From positions 7,502,001 through 7,566,000 of the forward strand of contig OW051471.1 in assembly GCA_932521025.1 (NCBI GenBank): 64,000 nucleotides of DNA, read 5' to 3'. Origin of the DNA: Oscheius onirici. Lineage: Eukaryota > Nematoda > Chromadorea > Rhabditida > Rhabditidae. Below the pieces are notes generated by a model. That model had not been told where the DNA came from. It saw only the letters and a program-made list of their open reading frames with translations, and searched no databases. The stretch's first letter is position 1. Each line of letters begins with the position of its first letter. Shown here piece by piece: positions 42,357-54,140 of the stretch. The position numbers and the translations under genes are program-made.

Positions 42357-43632
42357 ATGCAAATCTTTTATATCAGTCCAGTTCAGCCAGAAAGTCTCGA
42401 GCTCTTATTCAAGATTGAGGCCATCTTCCTTGGTATCAGTTGCCTCAATGGTCTCTTTGTTTTCCCTTTTCTAAGAAACGTAAGATGTCACGTTAACCTA
42501 AAGGTAAGGATTTCTTCTTTTTCTTAAAAAGAATATTCAGGTACTGCTAGTGATTGGTATCACTGCGCTCGCCTTTGGACTGATATCCCGGGTTACAGTC
42601 TTATGCTATCAAGCCGGTTGGATCTTTTATGTCTTTCCCAATGCATATCCTGCCATTCTGAATGATTGTAATAACTGTCCGGCTCCTCAGTACAACGCGA
42701 TCATAATAGTTTGTTCAATCATCAGATGCCGTCAGTATTCAATTGCGTTGTCTGGGTAACATGACATCTGTCCTAGATCGATTCATTTACAGTACTCTGT
42801 GGTTTTCAATTGAAAGAGTCTTCGCTCTTTTCTTTGTAAGAGATTACGAAAACAAGCCAAGAAAGTGGGTAGTGGTGGTGATTTGTGTGGTGGCCGCTCT
42901 AACATGTGATACTGCGTCTGTACTGTATACCTACGGTGAGCATTTTTAGAGTCGAGTATACCAAAAGTAGAATTGGTTTCGAAATACATGCTCTTTGGAT
43001 TGGGACTCGTCTGCGGCTTTGTTGGAATCTTCGTAAGACACTTTTCCAGCCTAAACTGTTTGATTAAAGCTTTACTTTTACATTTATTACCGATCGCGAG
43101 AAATTCGACGAATCGCTTACGAGGGCGGAGAGAGACTCAGTCACACCTATACTCTCAGTCTCCGCTTCCAGATCGATGAGATACTCTGGTCCGAAAAGGT
43201 ACGTTTCGAGGAAACTGAAATACTACTTTTCAGCTAATGCAAAACATCTACATATCCGTGGCTTTCACATTCCTTCCAATGTTGGCATTCTACTGTCTGT
43301 CACACACTGATCTAGCTGGATACTTTGATTTGCCAACTATGCAGCTGTTTGATACTCTTTTCAACTTGTCCATAGCCGTGTAGGAAATTGTTGTAATCAA
43401 ACTACAACTAACATTTAGCGAATTTCCACTTTTGACTATCGGCTCCATATTTTTCAACGAATATTTGAGGGGAATGCTTAGAAAGTTTTTTCTGGGAGAG
43501 AAGAGAGTGGCTCCTAGTCCGGCTGCTAACGAAACAGCCATATATTTCGCGCATCTGCAGAAGCAATGGGAAATGCCGACGACAGACATTAAGAAGAAGA
43601 AAAGCCGAAGGAGCTTGTCAAGACCTAAATAA
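42357..43632 (+). CDS. Sre-like serpentine receptor
   Basis: MQIFYISPVQPESLELLFKI starts the protein. CHVNLK precedes intron 1; LLVIGITALAFGLISRVTVL and YNAIIIVCSIIR follow. LWFSIERVFALFFVRDYENK is the span-3 block. After the FG-type intron (phase 1), ELVSKYMLFGLGLVCGFVGI leads to LYFYIYYRSREIRRIAYEG and YTLSLRFQIDEILWSEK. Then come NIYISVAFTFLPMLAFYCLS and FDLPTMQLFDTLFNLSIAV. The last exon starts EFPLLTIGSIFFNEYLRG and ends YFAHLQKQWEMPTTD plus a basic tail, TAA 43630-43632. Instead of the NGP found in its paralogues, the last exon opens with EFP. An AATAAA overlaps the stop codon. All introns keep frame. Confidence 0.8.
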
Positions 43633-43977
43633 ATAAAATGAAGAATGAAGCGTTGTCGCCAAATGTCACAATTTGACATAGTGAATCAACCAACGTCTTC
43701 AGCTCTGTATGCAATGTATGGTCCTTGTTTCAGTCAATTTGTTGAGCCTGAATTTCATATATTTTCCTTTCATCCAGTTGAGAATCCAGCAAACTTTTTG
43801 AAACATACCTCATAATAGTGTCAATGGTAAAACAGTTTTGCTGTTGTACAGTTTGAGCACACATCTAGTCATTATGTCATTCTGTTCCTATGCCTCCGAG
43901 AAATAATTATCCCCTCACTCTTTTTCAGCTGCTGCATGATCTAGTTTTAGGACGTTTCCCCCACAAGTCATTATCAA
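43633..43977. other. Short intergenic spacer between Sre-like genes
   Basis: There are 345 bp with no gene. TTTTTCAG (about 43929) lies about 50 bp before the next ATG and is a plausible trans-splice acceptor. Confidence 0.3.
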
Positions 43978-45301
43978 ATGAACCTATTCTATATTGTGCC
44001 CATCAATGGAAACAGTCTAAAACCGTGGTTTATAGCCGAAGCTATTTTACTTGCATTGAACGGAATCTCCATTATTTTCACAGTCAAGTTCATCAAAATG
44101 CTCCATATTCACATCAATCTCAAAGTGGGCCAGACGAATAAAATACGAGCTGTTTCAGATAATGGGAATAACTGCCATAACGGTCTGTTTCTTTGGAATT
44201 GTTAGTCGTTTTCTCATTATTGGATATCAAGCAGATGTTTTTCCTCGGATAATACGGAACAACTGTACAAATGTGCCGACTTGCTCGCTGCCAGAAGAGA
44301 ACATGGTGATCGTGACTTCTTCGTGGTTTAGAGGGTGGTTTCTAGCCCTGACCGTAACTGGGTATTTTTTTTCCAAAGAATTTGATGACAATTCCTTCAG
44401 CATGATGTGGTTTTCCGTGGAGAGAATATGCGCTCTGCATTACCTTCGCAACTACGAACAGTATCGAAGAATCTGGATCGCTTTCATCATAATTCTACTC
44501 GCATTTGTTTGCTCCGCTGGCTTCACAAGCATTTACAATTTCGGTATGTTAGAATGTGCTGATTCTCAAGTCTCAGAGTTACTCTCTCTCACTGTTCTAG
44601 CCGCTATGAGTCTTCTCTCTATTTTTTTTGGCATTTATGTGAGTATTCTTTTAACAAATGCCATTTTATTCAGCTCTTCTTTGTTGGTTATTGCCGTTCT
44701 AAACACATTTTACACAAACTGACAAAGGACAGGCATTGGACCCACAAATATACACTCAGTCTGCGCTATCAAATAGAAGAGAACTTGTGGTGCTGCAAGG
44801 TGGATTAGAATACCTAACTCAAACAGTCTTCCAGCTTCTGAAAAACGTCTTTATCACTGTGTGTATTTTCGATATCTACACACTGGCAGCTTACTGTTTG
44901 GCCACGCTTGAACAGTCAAAACTGTTCTATGGAGAGGAAACTACGCAATATTTAGACTGTCTGTACAACATTCTTATTTGTCTGTGGGTTACGTTTTGAA
45001 ACTAAAAAAGTATACATTTTTTAGGAATGGACCAATAATGACTCTTGGTTCAGTTGCCTTCAACCCTTACACGATAGCTGTATTCAAGCGAATGTTTTGT
45101 TGCAGTAGTCCAGAAGCGAAAAATTTGAACGACGCAGAATTGTACTTTGAGCACTTGAGAAAACAGTGGGAAGCACCGTCTGAAGAGGAGATGAAACGAC
45201 ATATTGACAGTGTTAAGAAGTGGAGGGAACCGTTGACATTGCTGACAGTTCTTCGACGAAGGGATCAAGAGAGGAGGGTACAGAATGAATCTGTTGAATA
45301 A
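43978..45301 (+). CDS. Sre-like serpentine receptor
   Basis: MNLFYIVPINGNSLKPWFIA begins the protein. LHIHINLK precedes intron 1; MGITAITVCFFGIVSRFLII and EENMVIVTSSWFRGWFLALT follow. MWFSVERICALHYLRNYEQY is the span-3 block, with RNYE where others have RDYE. ELLSLTVLAAMSLLSIFFGI, then YTLSLRYQIEENLWCCK, intron, LLKNVFITVCIFDIYTLAAY and EETTQYLDCLYNILICL follow. NGPIMTLGSVAFNPYTIAVF begins the last exon. The tail is YFEHLRKQWEAPSEEEMKRH, longer than in the paralogues and ending in a very basic segment, TAA 45299-45301. AATAAA overlaps the stop codon. About seven introns all fit the family positions. Expected to act as a chemosensory GPCR. Confidence 0.8.
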
Positions 45302-45498
45302 AGTTTTTTCTTTCCCCAATGTTTTGTATGGTCTAACTATTCAAGCAATTCTGTTTGGTAAAAATGGATCTTATTAGTTGTTCACCTAAAGCCTCAAACA
45401 AGACATCTGTCAGAATTGGAAATGTCCTCAATTGGTCGAATAACTCGAAAGCACCTGTCTCTGAGTTCGAACCTTCTACTAGTCTACTACCTCTCCAC

Positions 45499-46764
45499 AT
45501 GAACGTTTTCTATTTCATCCCTGATAAATCCGACAGTCTCTTCTTGTATTTCATGATCGAATCCGTTCTTCTCTTCATCAACATTCCCATATTTATCGGT
45601 TCGGTCGCTTTTACAGCATCGGTTCGCATTCATCCTAACTTGAAGGTGCGTCTTTCGAAACCAGAAGATTTTGTTTAGATTTACACGTTGGTTCTGCTCG
45701 TACAGTTCTTTCCGTTTTTATTCAGCCGTTTAGTGATAATCAGCTACGAAATAGAACTTTTTGATGTTTTCATTCCGATAAGAAAATGTAATTCAACGGG
45801 TCTTTTATCCACTGTCACCACCGACTGTTCGAGCTATGAGAACAATCTTATTCTGGTAGTCGCCTCCTGGTTTCGATGCCATTATTTAGCGCTCATACTA
45901 ACTTCGTAAGTTATTTTTCTTTTTTAAAGTTTCTTTAGAATGTTTTGGTACGGTGTGGAAAGAACATGGGCAATCTACTACGTTACTGACTACGAAAAGA
46001 AGCCTCGATTATGGATATCTCTTCTCCATTCTGTTCAATCTACAGGACTCAGTATGCTATGTGCTGCTATCTACACTTTGGGTGAGTCTGAAGTTTTGTT
46101 TCGAATCAATTAAAACATCTAGATCTCTTCAGTTGGTATCCTATGGCCGCAGCTGGCGTAGCTTCGGCAGCTGTCGGTTTTTCCGTAGGTTACCGCGAAA
46201 AACATCCCGTTCAAATGATCTTATTCAGCTTTTCGTTTATAGTTACAAAAAGTCAGAAAGGATAATGGACGACTTCAATAGGAATGGCTCGACGGGGGAC
46301 CTAACTTATACTCTCAGTTTGAGATTTCAATTGGAGGAAAATCTGTGGTGTGCCAAGCAAATGCGAAACGCATATTTAGCGCTCGGATTTTTCAACATCT
46401 ACACTTTTCTTGCATTTCTGTTGGCTACTTTAGAACCGGCAAATGAATATTTTGGAAGAGAAAGCACCCAGATCATTGACTGTATCTACAACACCCTCAT
46501 GACATTGTAAATTTTATAGTGCTTAATATCCAGCTCTATTTCAGGAACGGACCCTGTCTTTTTGTCTGCGCCGTTCTGAAGAACGATTACTTCATGGAGG
46601 TCATCAAGAAGTTCCAGTTTCGAAAAAAAGTCGTCGCCGAGCAACCAGTCGATGAGACGCAGGTGTATTTCGCTCGATTACAGCAACAATGGGAAATGCC
46701 CTCGGAGAACAGATCTCAGAAAAAGAAGAAGAACACTAGGAACAGAAGAATAGCTGCTGTATGA
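45499..46764 (+). CDS. Sre-like serpentine receptor (one family intron absent)
   Basis: The ATG at 45499 (MNVFYFIPDKSDSLFLYFMI) matches the paralogue start. An in-frame upstream ATG at 45364 would add 45 residues without resemblance. IHPNLK precedes intron 1; LVLLVQFFPFLFSRLVIISY and ENNLILVVASWFRCHYLALI follow. FWYGVERTWAIYYVTDYEKK is the span-3 block. YPMAAAGVASAAVGFS, YKKSERIMDDF and YTLSLRFQLEENLWCAK come next. The next residues, QMRNAYLALGFFNIYTFLAF, are contiguous with CAK, so the intron found here in the other copies is missing. ESTQIIDCIYNTLMTL, intron, NGPCLFVCAVLKNDY and the tail YFARLQQQWEMPSENR plus KKKKN end at TGA 46762-46764. It is the last member of the tandem array and looks intact. 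Confidence 0.8.
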
Positions 46765-47583
46765 GTAAAGATGACGTTTTATCGTTTTTCAATACTCGAT
46801 GGGCTGAAAACACAAGTTGCAAGTTGCGATAAGACTCTTTTCTAGTTTACCCAGCTACGCAGTGATGCCAATTGATTTCCTTGAACACTGGGAGCAGCCA
46901 CTCCAGTCTTATCAGAGACGAAGTAAAAGTTACCAATAGCCAAGATAAGCAGCTTGTCGCGTAAATGCTGACGAAAATGGAGTTAAAGGAGACAGAAAAA
47001 GACACTAAAATGTTGCAAGAAGACTCTACTGAAGGTGGTTATTAGTTTTCGTTGAAGATTTTCCAGAAGAAGAAAACTAAACTCTTTCTTATCACCCGGA
47101 AATCTAGCGTGGCATCAGTGAATCGTAAATCATCATGACAGTCTACAGTTTTATGCTTCAGTCAGAAAAAGAGAACGCCATCTGGTGGTCCGACTGCCCC
47201 AAAAAGGAATAGACTGGAGAGTATTCGGGCCCATTTCTAGTCAGAATCATCCATTCTTTCGCTAATCTTCAACACGAGACCTGATAGAAAGGATCAAAAA
47301 GTTTTTCTGTTTCGAAAGCGGAGGTCCAGATACGATGGGCTGTAAACAGCTTGACACTTATTTGAACACATAACTTTTCATCAAATGGCCGCAAGTCATT
47401 TGTAGAAGAGTGGAATGGCATTTTAGTTCACTGGAAAAGCAGTTTAGCAAGAAGTTTGACATTTGAAAATGAAACACACATTCTCAACAACCTATCAAAA
47501 AGAAATGATCAGAAGAAGCAGAATTCGCGACATTTTCTGTTGAGTGTTGTTCATGCAGAGAGCGGTAGATAAGCAGTGCCACC
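46765..47583. other. Intergenic, about 0.8 kb
   Basis: No gene is supported. The end contains GCCACC directly before the next ATG, a strong translation-start context for the scavenger receptor gene. Confidence 0.35.
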
Positions 47584-49999
47584 ATGCGGCTCTGTGTCCT
47601 AGTGTTCCTCTCCGTAGTCCTTCTAGCCCTTCTCCTCTTTGGTCTATTTCTTCTCATTCCCTTCCCTCTAGCAGTCTTCCCTGCCATCGTAAAGTCACAA
47701 GTTTATATCCAGTAATTCCTTTCATTCTATGTTACCGAACTCTCTTTTAGACACAAAAAGGATGGCAGCTACCCAAAAGCAACGAGTTATTGGGCACAAC
47801 TGCCAGCTACACAGTGGTATGACTTCTATTTCTTCAACATTTCCAATCCGGACGAGGTTCTGAACAATGGTGCTATTCCTATGCTGGTCGAGGTCGGACC
47901 CTATTCTTATGCGTGAGTTAACATTTTCTATTGCCAAAACTAGAACAGTTCCTGTTGGTTTATCAAAAAAGCAGGCTTCTATCTTCTAATAATCCTCCTT
48001 GCAAACACGAATTGCTTTTAGAGAATCGGAGTTCAAAGAGGAAATTAACTTTTTCAACAGAGACGACAATGTTTTCTACACGAATAACAAGTCTTGGGTA
48101 TGAACAAGCTTTTTCCTCGTAAGTGATAACTGATTCAGGTTTACAATCAGGCCACCTCGTGCGACACTTGCAACTACGAGGATTTTATCATGGTTTCCAA
48201 TCCGGCATATATGGTGAGAACGAAGCATCATTTGCTTTGTTTTGCTTGTCTTCTAGTAGCAAAACAAGCTGACGCAGTTTCACATTCCTTTGCAAAGATT
48301 ATCATGTACGCCACCAACGGCGTGGCAGACTCGTTTACAGGCGTGGCGATAAGACGGAATTGCTGCTGTTCCGGAGTCAAAAATTGGAAAGAAAACCTTA
48401 AAATTTAGAGTGGAGTCTATTTTCAAAAAACGTCAGGGATGCCAGCTACAGCTGCTTCCGCTCTAGATGTTCTCCTCATGTTGTTGGGCGAACAACCGAT
48501 CATGTAAGAACATGTTGCATACACAAAAACAATGTATTTCTAGATCAGTTCCAATGAAGAATATGGTTTTTCTCGGACTGGATGATCCGCTGATCGACCT
48601 TCTTCAGAGCCCTCTGGTCAACACGTTAATAAATATCCTAGAACTGGTTAACATTACAGTGACTCTCCCTCAAATGCCCAGTCAACTCGGTTACTTCCCT
48701 GGAGTAAGTTCTTTGCCCCCATTACATTCGTCGCTTATCTCGGCCGTAAAACCTTCTACTCCAATGTTTTCAGTATAACCACACTCACGATGGCAATTAT
48801 ACTTCATTGACAGGAAAGGGCAACAGTAACAAGTTTGAAGCATCGAATTTATAATTAAGGGAAAATTGCAGTTTGGGACTGATTCAAACCTGGTGTGATA
48901 ATCAGTACATGCCATGGTGGAAAGACAACTACAGTGCGGATATTTCTGGAAGTGGCGATGGTTCTTTCCAGCAACCCTTCCTCAAGAAGACTACCAAACT
49001 GAAACAGTTCCAGTCCTTCACCTGCCGGTAACAAAACTTTTTATAAAAACATAACAAACTCTCAGATCTTTCCATCTTCACTACGACTCGGACACCAATG
49101 TCAACGGCATCAAAGCGTATCTCTTCAAAATGGACGATGACGATTACGACACGACAATTGAAAAGAATCGAGGTTATCGTTACGAAAATGTAGAACTGGT
49201 CGACTACTTTCCAACATGGCCAAATTGTGGTCCGAATCACACCTACAATCCACAAGGCCAAGGCTGTCAAAGCGTCGACTGCTCAGTTTCAACCAATTTT
49301 TGCTCAAATTGTTGCGATGGTTTGTCTTTAGTTACAAGAAAAGTAACATCATTCTTTAGGCAGTCACTATCACGGAAATGGTAGCGAAACCGTTTTCCTT
49401 CCTCCAGGAATAATTCCTCTTCGCTGTCTTCCCGGTCAGTTCATTCCACTTCCGTTCGCCGGATTTCTCTCGCCACCACACTTTGCCTGGTCTCCTTCTG
49501 ATGTTACTTCGACGATGTACGGACTGCATCCCGATAAGAACGGAATACATCATCCGGGAGCTTTCGATATCCAACCAGTAAGAGCAGCTTGTTCGAACGT
49601 GTCTTGACACATTTTAGTCTGCTGGTTCAACAGTAGGAGGTGCTTTTCGAATGCAGCTCTCGGTACCATTTTACCAAGATCAAAGTTATACCCAATTAGC
49701 TCAAACACGGAACAATTTCCTCCCTTCTTTCTGGCTGAATGTTCACGTTGAAATGGCCGACTATGCTCACAATTACGTCAAGTTGACCACAAGAACGCTT
49801 CCATCGATAATTCTTGGTGTCGGAATAGGTACTCAGTTCGATGCTGTTTTTCCCAACAACACGTTAAGGTATCACAGCCCTAGCTTGCATTGGGGCTCTT
49901 CTGCTGATTTTCTGCTTCGTGAGACAGCGAAATTCGCAAACAGCACCAGTGCCAGAAGGAGCTGAGCTTCCAAAGATGGGCGAAGAGGCGTGGTCGTAA
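47584..49999 (+). CDS. CD36/SCARB-family scavenger receptor
   Basis: CD36-family proteins have two membrane anchors and a large disulphide-bonded ectodomain that binds lipids and lipoproteins. The first anchor is at the N-terminus (RLCVLVFLSVVLLALLLFGL). The ectodomain shows QWYDFYFFNISNPDEVLNNG, MLVEVGPYSY, CDTCNYEDFIMVSNPAYM, LDVLLMLLGEQPIM, FLGLDDPLI, NHTHDGNYTSLTG, WCDNQYMPWWKDN, SGSGDGSFQQPFL, the cysteine cluster DCSVSTNFCSNCCDG, PPHFAWSPSDV and STVGGAFRMQLSV. The second anchor, ALACIGALLLIFCFVRQR, appears only if an intron GTACTCAG...GTTAAG (about 49830-49869) is removed; translation then ends GEEAWS, TAA 49997-49999. The start has an ideal context (GCCACCATG). The segment 48214-48256 looks like an intron but only its retention keeps frame. 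The acyl-CoA oxidase starts 211 bp downstream on the same strand. Confidence 0.85.
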
Positions 50000-50210
50000 T
50001 AATTAAAAGACGAGCATATCTACTCTATTACGGGTTCTTCATAGAAAATAAATTATGAATTTTTCATTAGGAACTTGTTTAAGTCTAAAGTCACAAGCAC
50101 ATCCGTGTATTTTCTGCCACCAGTGTTATCAGTGCGAAAGTAGAATACGCGGTCAATAGAAGGTTATCAGTTGTCGACTCTCTAACTCCCGTTCCGCACT
50201 TTTATTGATC

Positions 50211-52618
50211 ATGAATCTGAACAGACTCATCCAGCCGACGGACAATCCCGATCTGACAGAAGAACGCCTAAAAGCCACCTTCGACACAGATGTCTTGGCT
50301 GCTATTTTGAAAGGAAGCAAAAAGGCAAAGAAACTCTTGATCCTCATTTTGATCCTTTAGAACTTGGCTCGCAGTCGTGCTTTGAAAGATGAGGTCAACA
50401 AGAGACCTGGGTTGTCCGATTCAAAGCCAACAGGACACATGACGCGAGAGGAAAAATTCGAAAACGCAACCAGAAAAGTGAGTTCTATTATTCCGACAAA
50501 TATGTCTGATTTAGACTGTGGAACTTATTAAAGACATCGCAAACTTTGCGAATCCAGTGGACAGATTGGAGGCAGACACCGTGTTCAGGTTTCTACTTGA
50601 AGTTATTGAAAAAGCGAAATTGCAGACAGGTTCTTGGAATCGAAGGATTCCCTCTGGCACTTCATTTGCTTATGTTCCTGCCAACGATTCAAAATCAAGC
50701 AGATGACGAGCAACAGGAGTGGTGGCTCGTGAAGGCCATGTCTTTGAAGATTTTGGGCACATACGCGCAAACCGAAATGGGCCATGGTTAGTATTTTGGA
50801 CTGTATCCAAGAATGAATTGTTAGGCACAAATCTGAGCAAAATTGAAACATTGGCAACTTATGATAGAAGTTCGGAAGAGTTTATACTGCATAGTCCTAC
50901 CACAACTTCACTGAAATGGTGGCCCGGAGGATTGGGAAATACCGTAAACCATGTAGCACTTGTGGCTCAGCTGATCATCGACGGAAAGAGTTACGGACCG
51001 CACATATTCTTCGTACAGATTCGAGATCTCAAAACGCACAAAGTTCTGGCTGGTAATCTTTCTTTCGTTAAAAGTCATTCAAATAATAGGTGTGAAAGTG
51101 GGAGATATTGGTTCGAAAATGGGGATTCAGTCAGTTGACAATGGATTTCTCGGTTTCGATCATTTTAGAATTCCGAGACGGAACATGCTCATGAAGTACG
51201 CCAAGGTTTGAGTTATCACATGTTTTGAATAACAGATTATTTTAGGTGGACAAAGACGGCACATATAGTCCTCCCGTCCATTCCAAAGTGACTTATTCGA
51301 CAATGACGTTTGTTCGAGCAGAAATTGTAATGTGGCAGTCGCTGTATCTGATGTACTCGACAACAATTGCTACCCGCTATTCTAGTGTACGGCGACAGGG
51401 AGAAATTGTTCAAGGGCAAGTGTTTTTAATTTCAAATTAACCAAACGCAGTTTAGTGGAGGAGAAGTAAAAGTGATAGATTACCAGACTCAACAGAACCG
51501 ACTCTTTCCCTGCATTGCCAAAGCTTATGCTTACTGGTTCGCAGCGGAAGAGATCCGCAACAGAACCACCGAGTCGATCAACAAGATGAAACAAAACCAA
51601 GTTGATGACGCTGTGCTGGCTGATCTTCATGCTGCGTCCTGTTGTCTCAAGGCATTTGTGACATTCGAAGGATCAAAGTCTATCGAGCAGTGTCGAATGG
51701 CTTGTGGAGGACATGGCTACTCAGAGGCTTCATATCTGCCAACAGTTTACACTGTTGGAGTAGCCACAGCAACCTATGAAGGAGAAAATTTAGTTCTCTT
51801 GCTGCAAACAGCCAGGTATTTTGATTTCCAACAACAAAAAATCATATTGTTAGATACCTCATGCGAGCTGCGGCAGCTGCTCGAAGTGGAGAACGTCTTG
51901 GTCCCTCTGTCCAGTTTCTACACCAGTCTGATCAACGACACTCACTTATTGACAAAGTCCCACAAGGAGGTAGTAAAATCGTTCAAGACTGAATAGTCAA
52001 GATTTTCAGACTACTCTCACTGCTTGAAGGACTTTGAACATGTTGCAAGGAAGCAAATTTTTGCCGCCTACGAAAGACTGGAGCAGCTGAAAAGAAACGG
52101 AATGAGCAACGAGGCGGCTTGGACAGAGAACGGTGTTGAGATGACCAGAGTGAGGTTCAGTTGATTGTAAATCAGTGAGCATTCAGGCGTCGAGAACCTA
52201 TGCACGACTGCTGGTAGCCCGTTATTTCTTCTCCACAGTGCAGAAAATTGATGATAGTCGTTGCCAAGAAGCTATCGGAGATCTTCTCCATTTGCATCTT
52301 AATCAAGACATGCTAGCTCAAGCCAAGTATCTCCTGGAAGATGGCTACATGAGTGGAGACCAAGTTAAACATATCAAAGAGGATGTTTTCCGTCTCTACA
52401 GACGAATTCGTCCAAATGCCGTTTCTCTCGTCGACTCGTACGACATTCAAGACGAAGAACTCCGCTCAGTTCTGGGCCGGCGAGATGGTCACGTCTACGA
52501 GAATCTCTTCAAATGGGCCCAACAGTCACCGCTGAACCAGCACACGGATGGAGTCAGTCCAGTCTTCCACAATTATCTCAAGTCGCTTACCAGCGACGAT
52601 GAAAAGAGCAAATTGTAG
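50211..52618 (+). CDS. acox: Peroxisomal acyl-CoA oxidase
   Basis: Acyl-CoA oxidase performs the first, FAD-dependent step of peroxisomal beta-oxidation, making a trans-2-enoyl-CoA and H2O2. In nematodes this also trims ascaroside pheromone side chains. The start at 50211 gives [18 protein letters not shown]. Further blocks are [136 protein letters not shown], and TYEGEN with the catalytic glutamate. The C-terminal domain has [20 protein letters not shown] and [15 protein letters not shown]. The protein ends in SKL, a type 1 peroxisomal targeting signal. Intron 1 (50325-50360) uses a GC donor. All motifs are complete, with a length of about 670 residues as usual. Confidence 0.95.
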
Positions 52619-52627
52619 TCAGGAGAC

Positions 52628-52633
52628 AATAAA
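52628..52633 (+). terminator. Polyadenylation signal of acyl-CoA oxidase
   Basis: AATAAA sits 10 nt after the SKL stop codon, before the convergent phosphodiesterase stop at 52656; the two mRNAs probably overlap at their 3' ends. Confidence 0.6.
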
Positions 52634-52655
52634 GGTCCATCAAATATCGATTGGT

Positions 52656-53688
52656 TCATTTCACTTTGTATGGGGCGTCGGTGAGAAAGGGAATCTTTAC
52701 AATCTCGCGGTACCAGTCCATCTCACTTTCGTCGTTGACCGTCCAGGCCACTACGCGCATATCGAAACTGCGAGCCTGACTGACGAACTCGACACTGATA
52801 TCACGATGGTTCAGAAGGAGCATGTCGACTCCGAGGAAACGCGGATAGATGAAAGTCTGAAGGCCGAGATGTACAATCGTGTCGAGGATTTCCAGAGCCC
52901 ATTGGTAAACGATATTTCCTCTAGGCTTGGCATCGGAATTCTCATTCTCAAAGGAGTAATAGTTGCGACGACTGGTAATTCCTAAAACAATGAATAACTA
53001 CAGGGGTTTTCTATTTTGCGCGCAGTCCAAGAAATAAACAAAGACTGACCTGTGAGGATGCGTTTGTCGTGCCACTTGATGAGGTAAGGAACGGCTGGAT
53101 TGAATGAAGAGACGATGACCAGCGAATACAGTTCATTGTCGCTGATCAGTCGAGCAATATTCGAGATCAGTTTCGGATCTCCGTCCTTAACATCGAAAAT
53201 CATCTTGATACTCTTCTCGCGACACCATTCAACAGCCTTCTCCAGAGACGGAATCGTGTCGTTGATTCCTCCTACGGCACGCAACTGACAGCCCAGCAGT
53301 TCGCTTGAAGGACTCTTGACTACGTCAAGCTTGTGATCGGAGACACGACCTGTGTCTTCGTCGTGTATGAGGACAGCTACACCATCCGAGGACAACTGAA
53401 CGTCGAATTCGACCAGCTGACAGCCTTCTTCGATGGCTTTTTGAATGGAAGAGAGACTATTTTCTGGCGCGTGATGAGGAGATCCGCGATGACCACCGAC
53501 CGTGAAGTTGTCAAAGAAGATGTCCTTCTGAAATGGGGTAGAGTAAGGAAATACAGAAGTAGATCTACTCGTTGGTCGTTGCTGGGGAAATGTCGAAGAA
53601 CGAAGAAGAGTCCGAGGACGACGACTGGAATGATGGCCAGTATGTAGAAGACGACAGTCCAACGACAGCACACGAAAAAGGCCAACAT
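52656..53688 (-). CDS. Glycerophosphodiester phosphodiesterase, membrane-anchored
   Basis: The minus-strand ATG at 53686-53688 opens a single N-terminal membrane segment (TVVFYILAIIPVVVLGLFFV). After one intron (53508-53559 approx.) the GDPD domain begins: DNFTVGGHRGSPHHAPENS holds the catalytic HRG and ENS motifs. EGCQLVEFDVQLSSDGVAVL and IHDEDTGRVSDHK supply the metal-binding E-x-D and the second catalytic histidine (HDE). WCREKSIKMIFDVKDGDPKL and SLVIVSSFNPAVPYLIKW follow. After a second intron come HLGLQTFIYPRFLGVDMLLL, MRVVAWTVNDESEMDW and FLTDAPYKVK, TGA at 52656-52658. The TIM-barrel motifs expected of enzymes that cleave glycerophosphodiesters or lysophospholipids are complete. The gene resembles the GDE4/GDPD1-3 group in having one N-terminal membrane helix. 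It is convergent with the oxidase gene. Confidence 0.9.
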
Positions 53689-54140
53689 CACGCTGAGGAT
53701 GATCCTGAATGGTGGAGGTAGAACTACTGGACGAGGAAAAGACTTGCCATATCAGGAGAAAGGAAGACATCCGTCTAGCTGCGGGTAGTTAGTACCAAAT
53801 GGCCAAAGCATCGCAAAAAAACTTAATTTCACTAGTTGTTGTTTTTGTTTTGACTTTTTTAAGAAACAAAGAAAACTTTTGTTTGTGTATAATTAAGAAG
53901 TCTAGTTTGAATGTTTGTAATCTGTTATGAAAGTATATTTATTGCTCTCTGAACTCTAACTACATGCTTCTACCAATCCCGTTTCTACGTCCTTTTATGA
54001 TCGCTTTCGCCGCGCTGACCATTTGCTGACCGCGTGCGACATACTCATCAAAGGGCAGCTGTTATCCTGCCCGTGCCAATCGCGCCTCGTACGCAATACT
54101 CTACCATCTACAATACTTCCTTTTATGTAAAAATCTGAAA
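53689..54140. promoter_or_regulatory. Divergent promoter region
   Basis: These 452 bp separate the phosphodiesterase and EZH start codons. AT-rich runs around 53815-53950 are the only notable feature; no TATA box is certain. Confidence 0.35.

Noticed and set aside
45364-45498. Upstream in-frame ATG adding 45 residues to the last Sre-like gene
   Set aside because: All paralogues start at the position equivalent to 45499, and the extra stretch is polar and unlike them.
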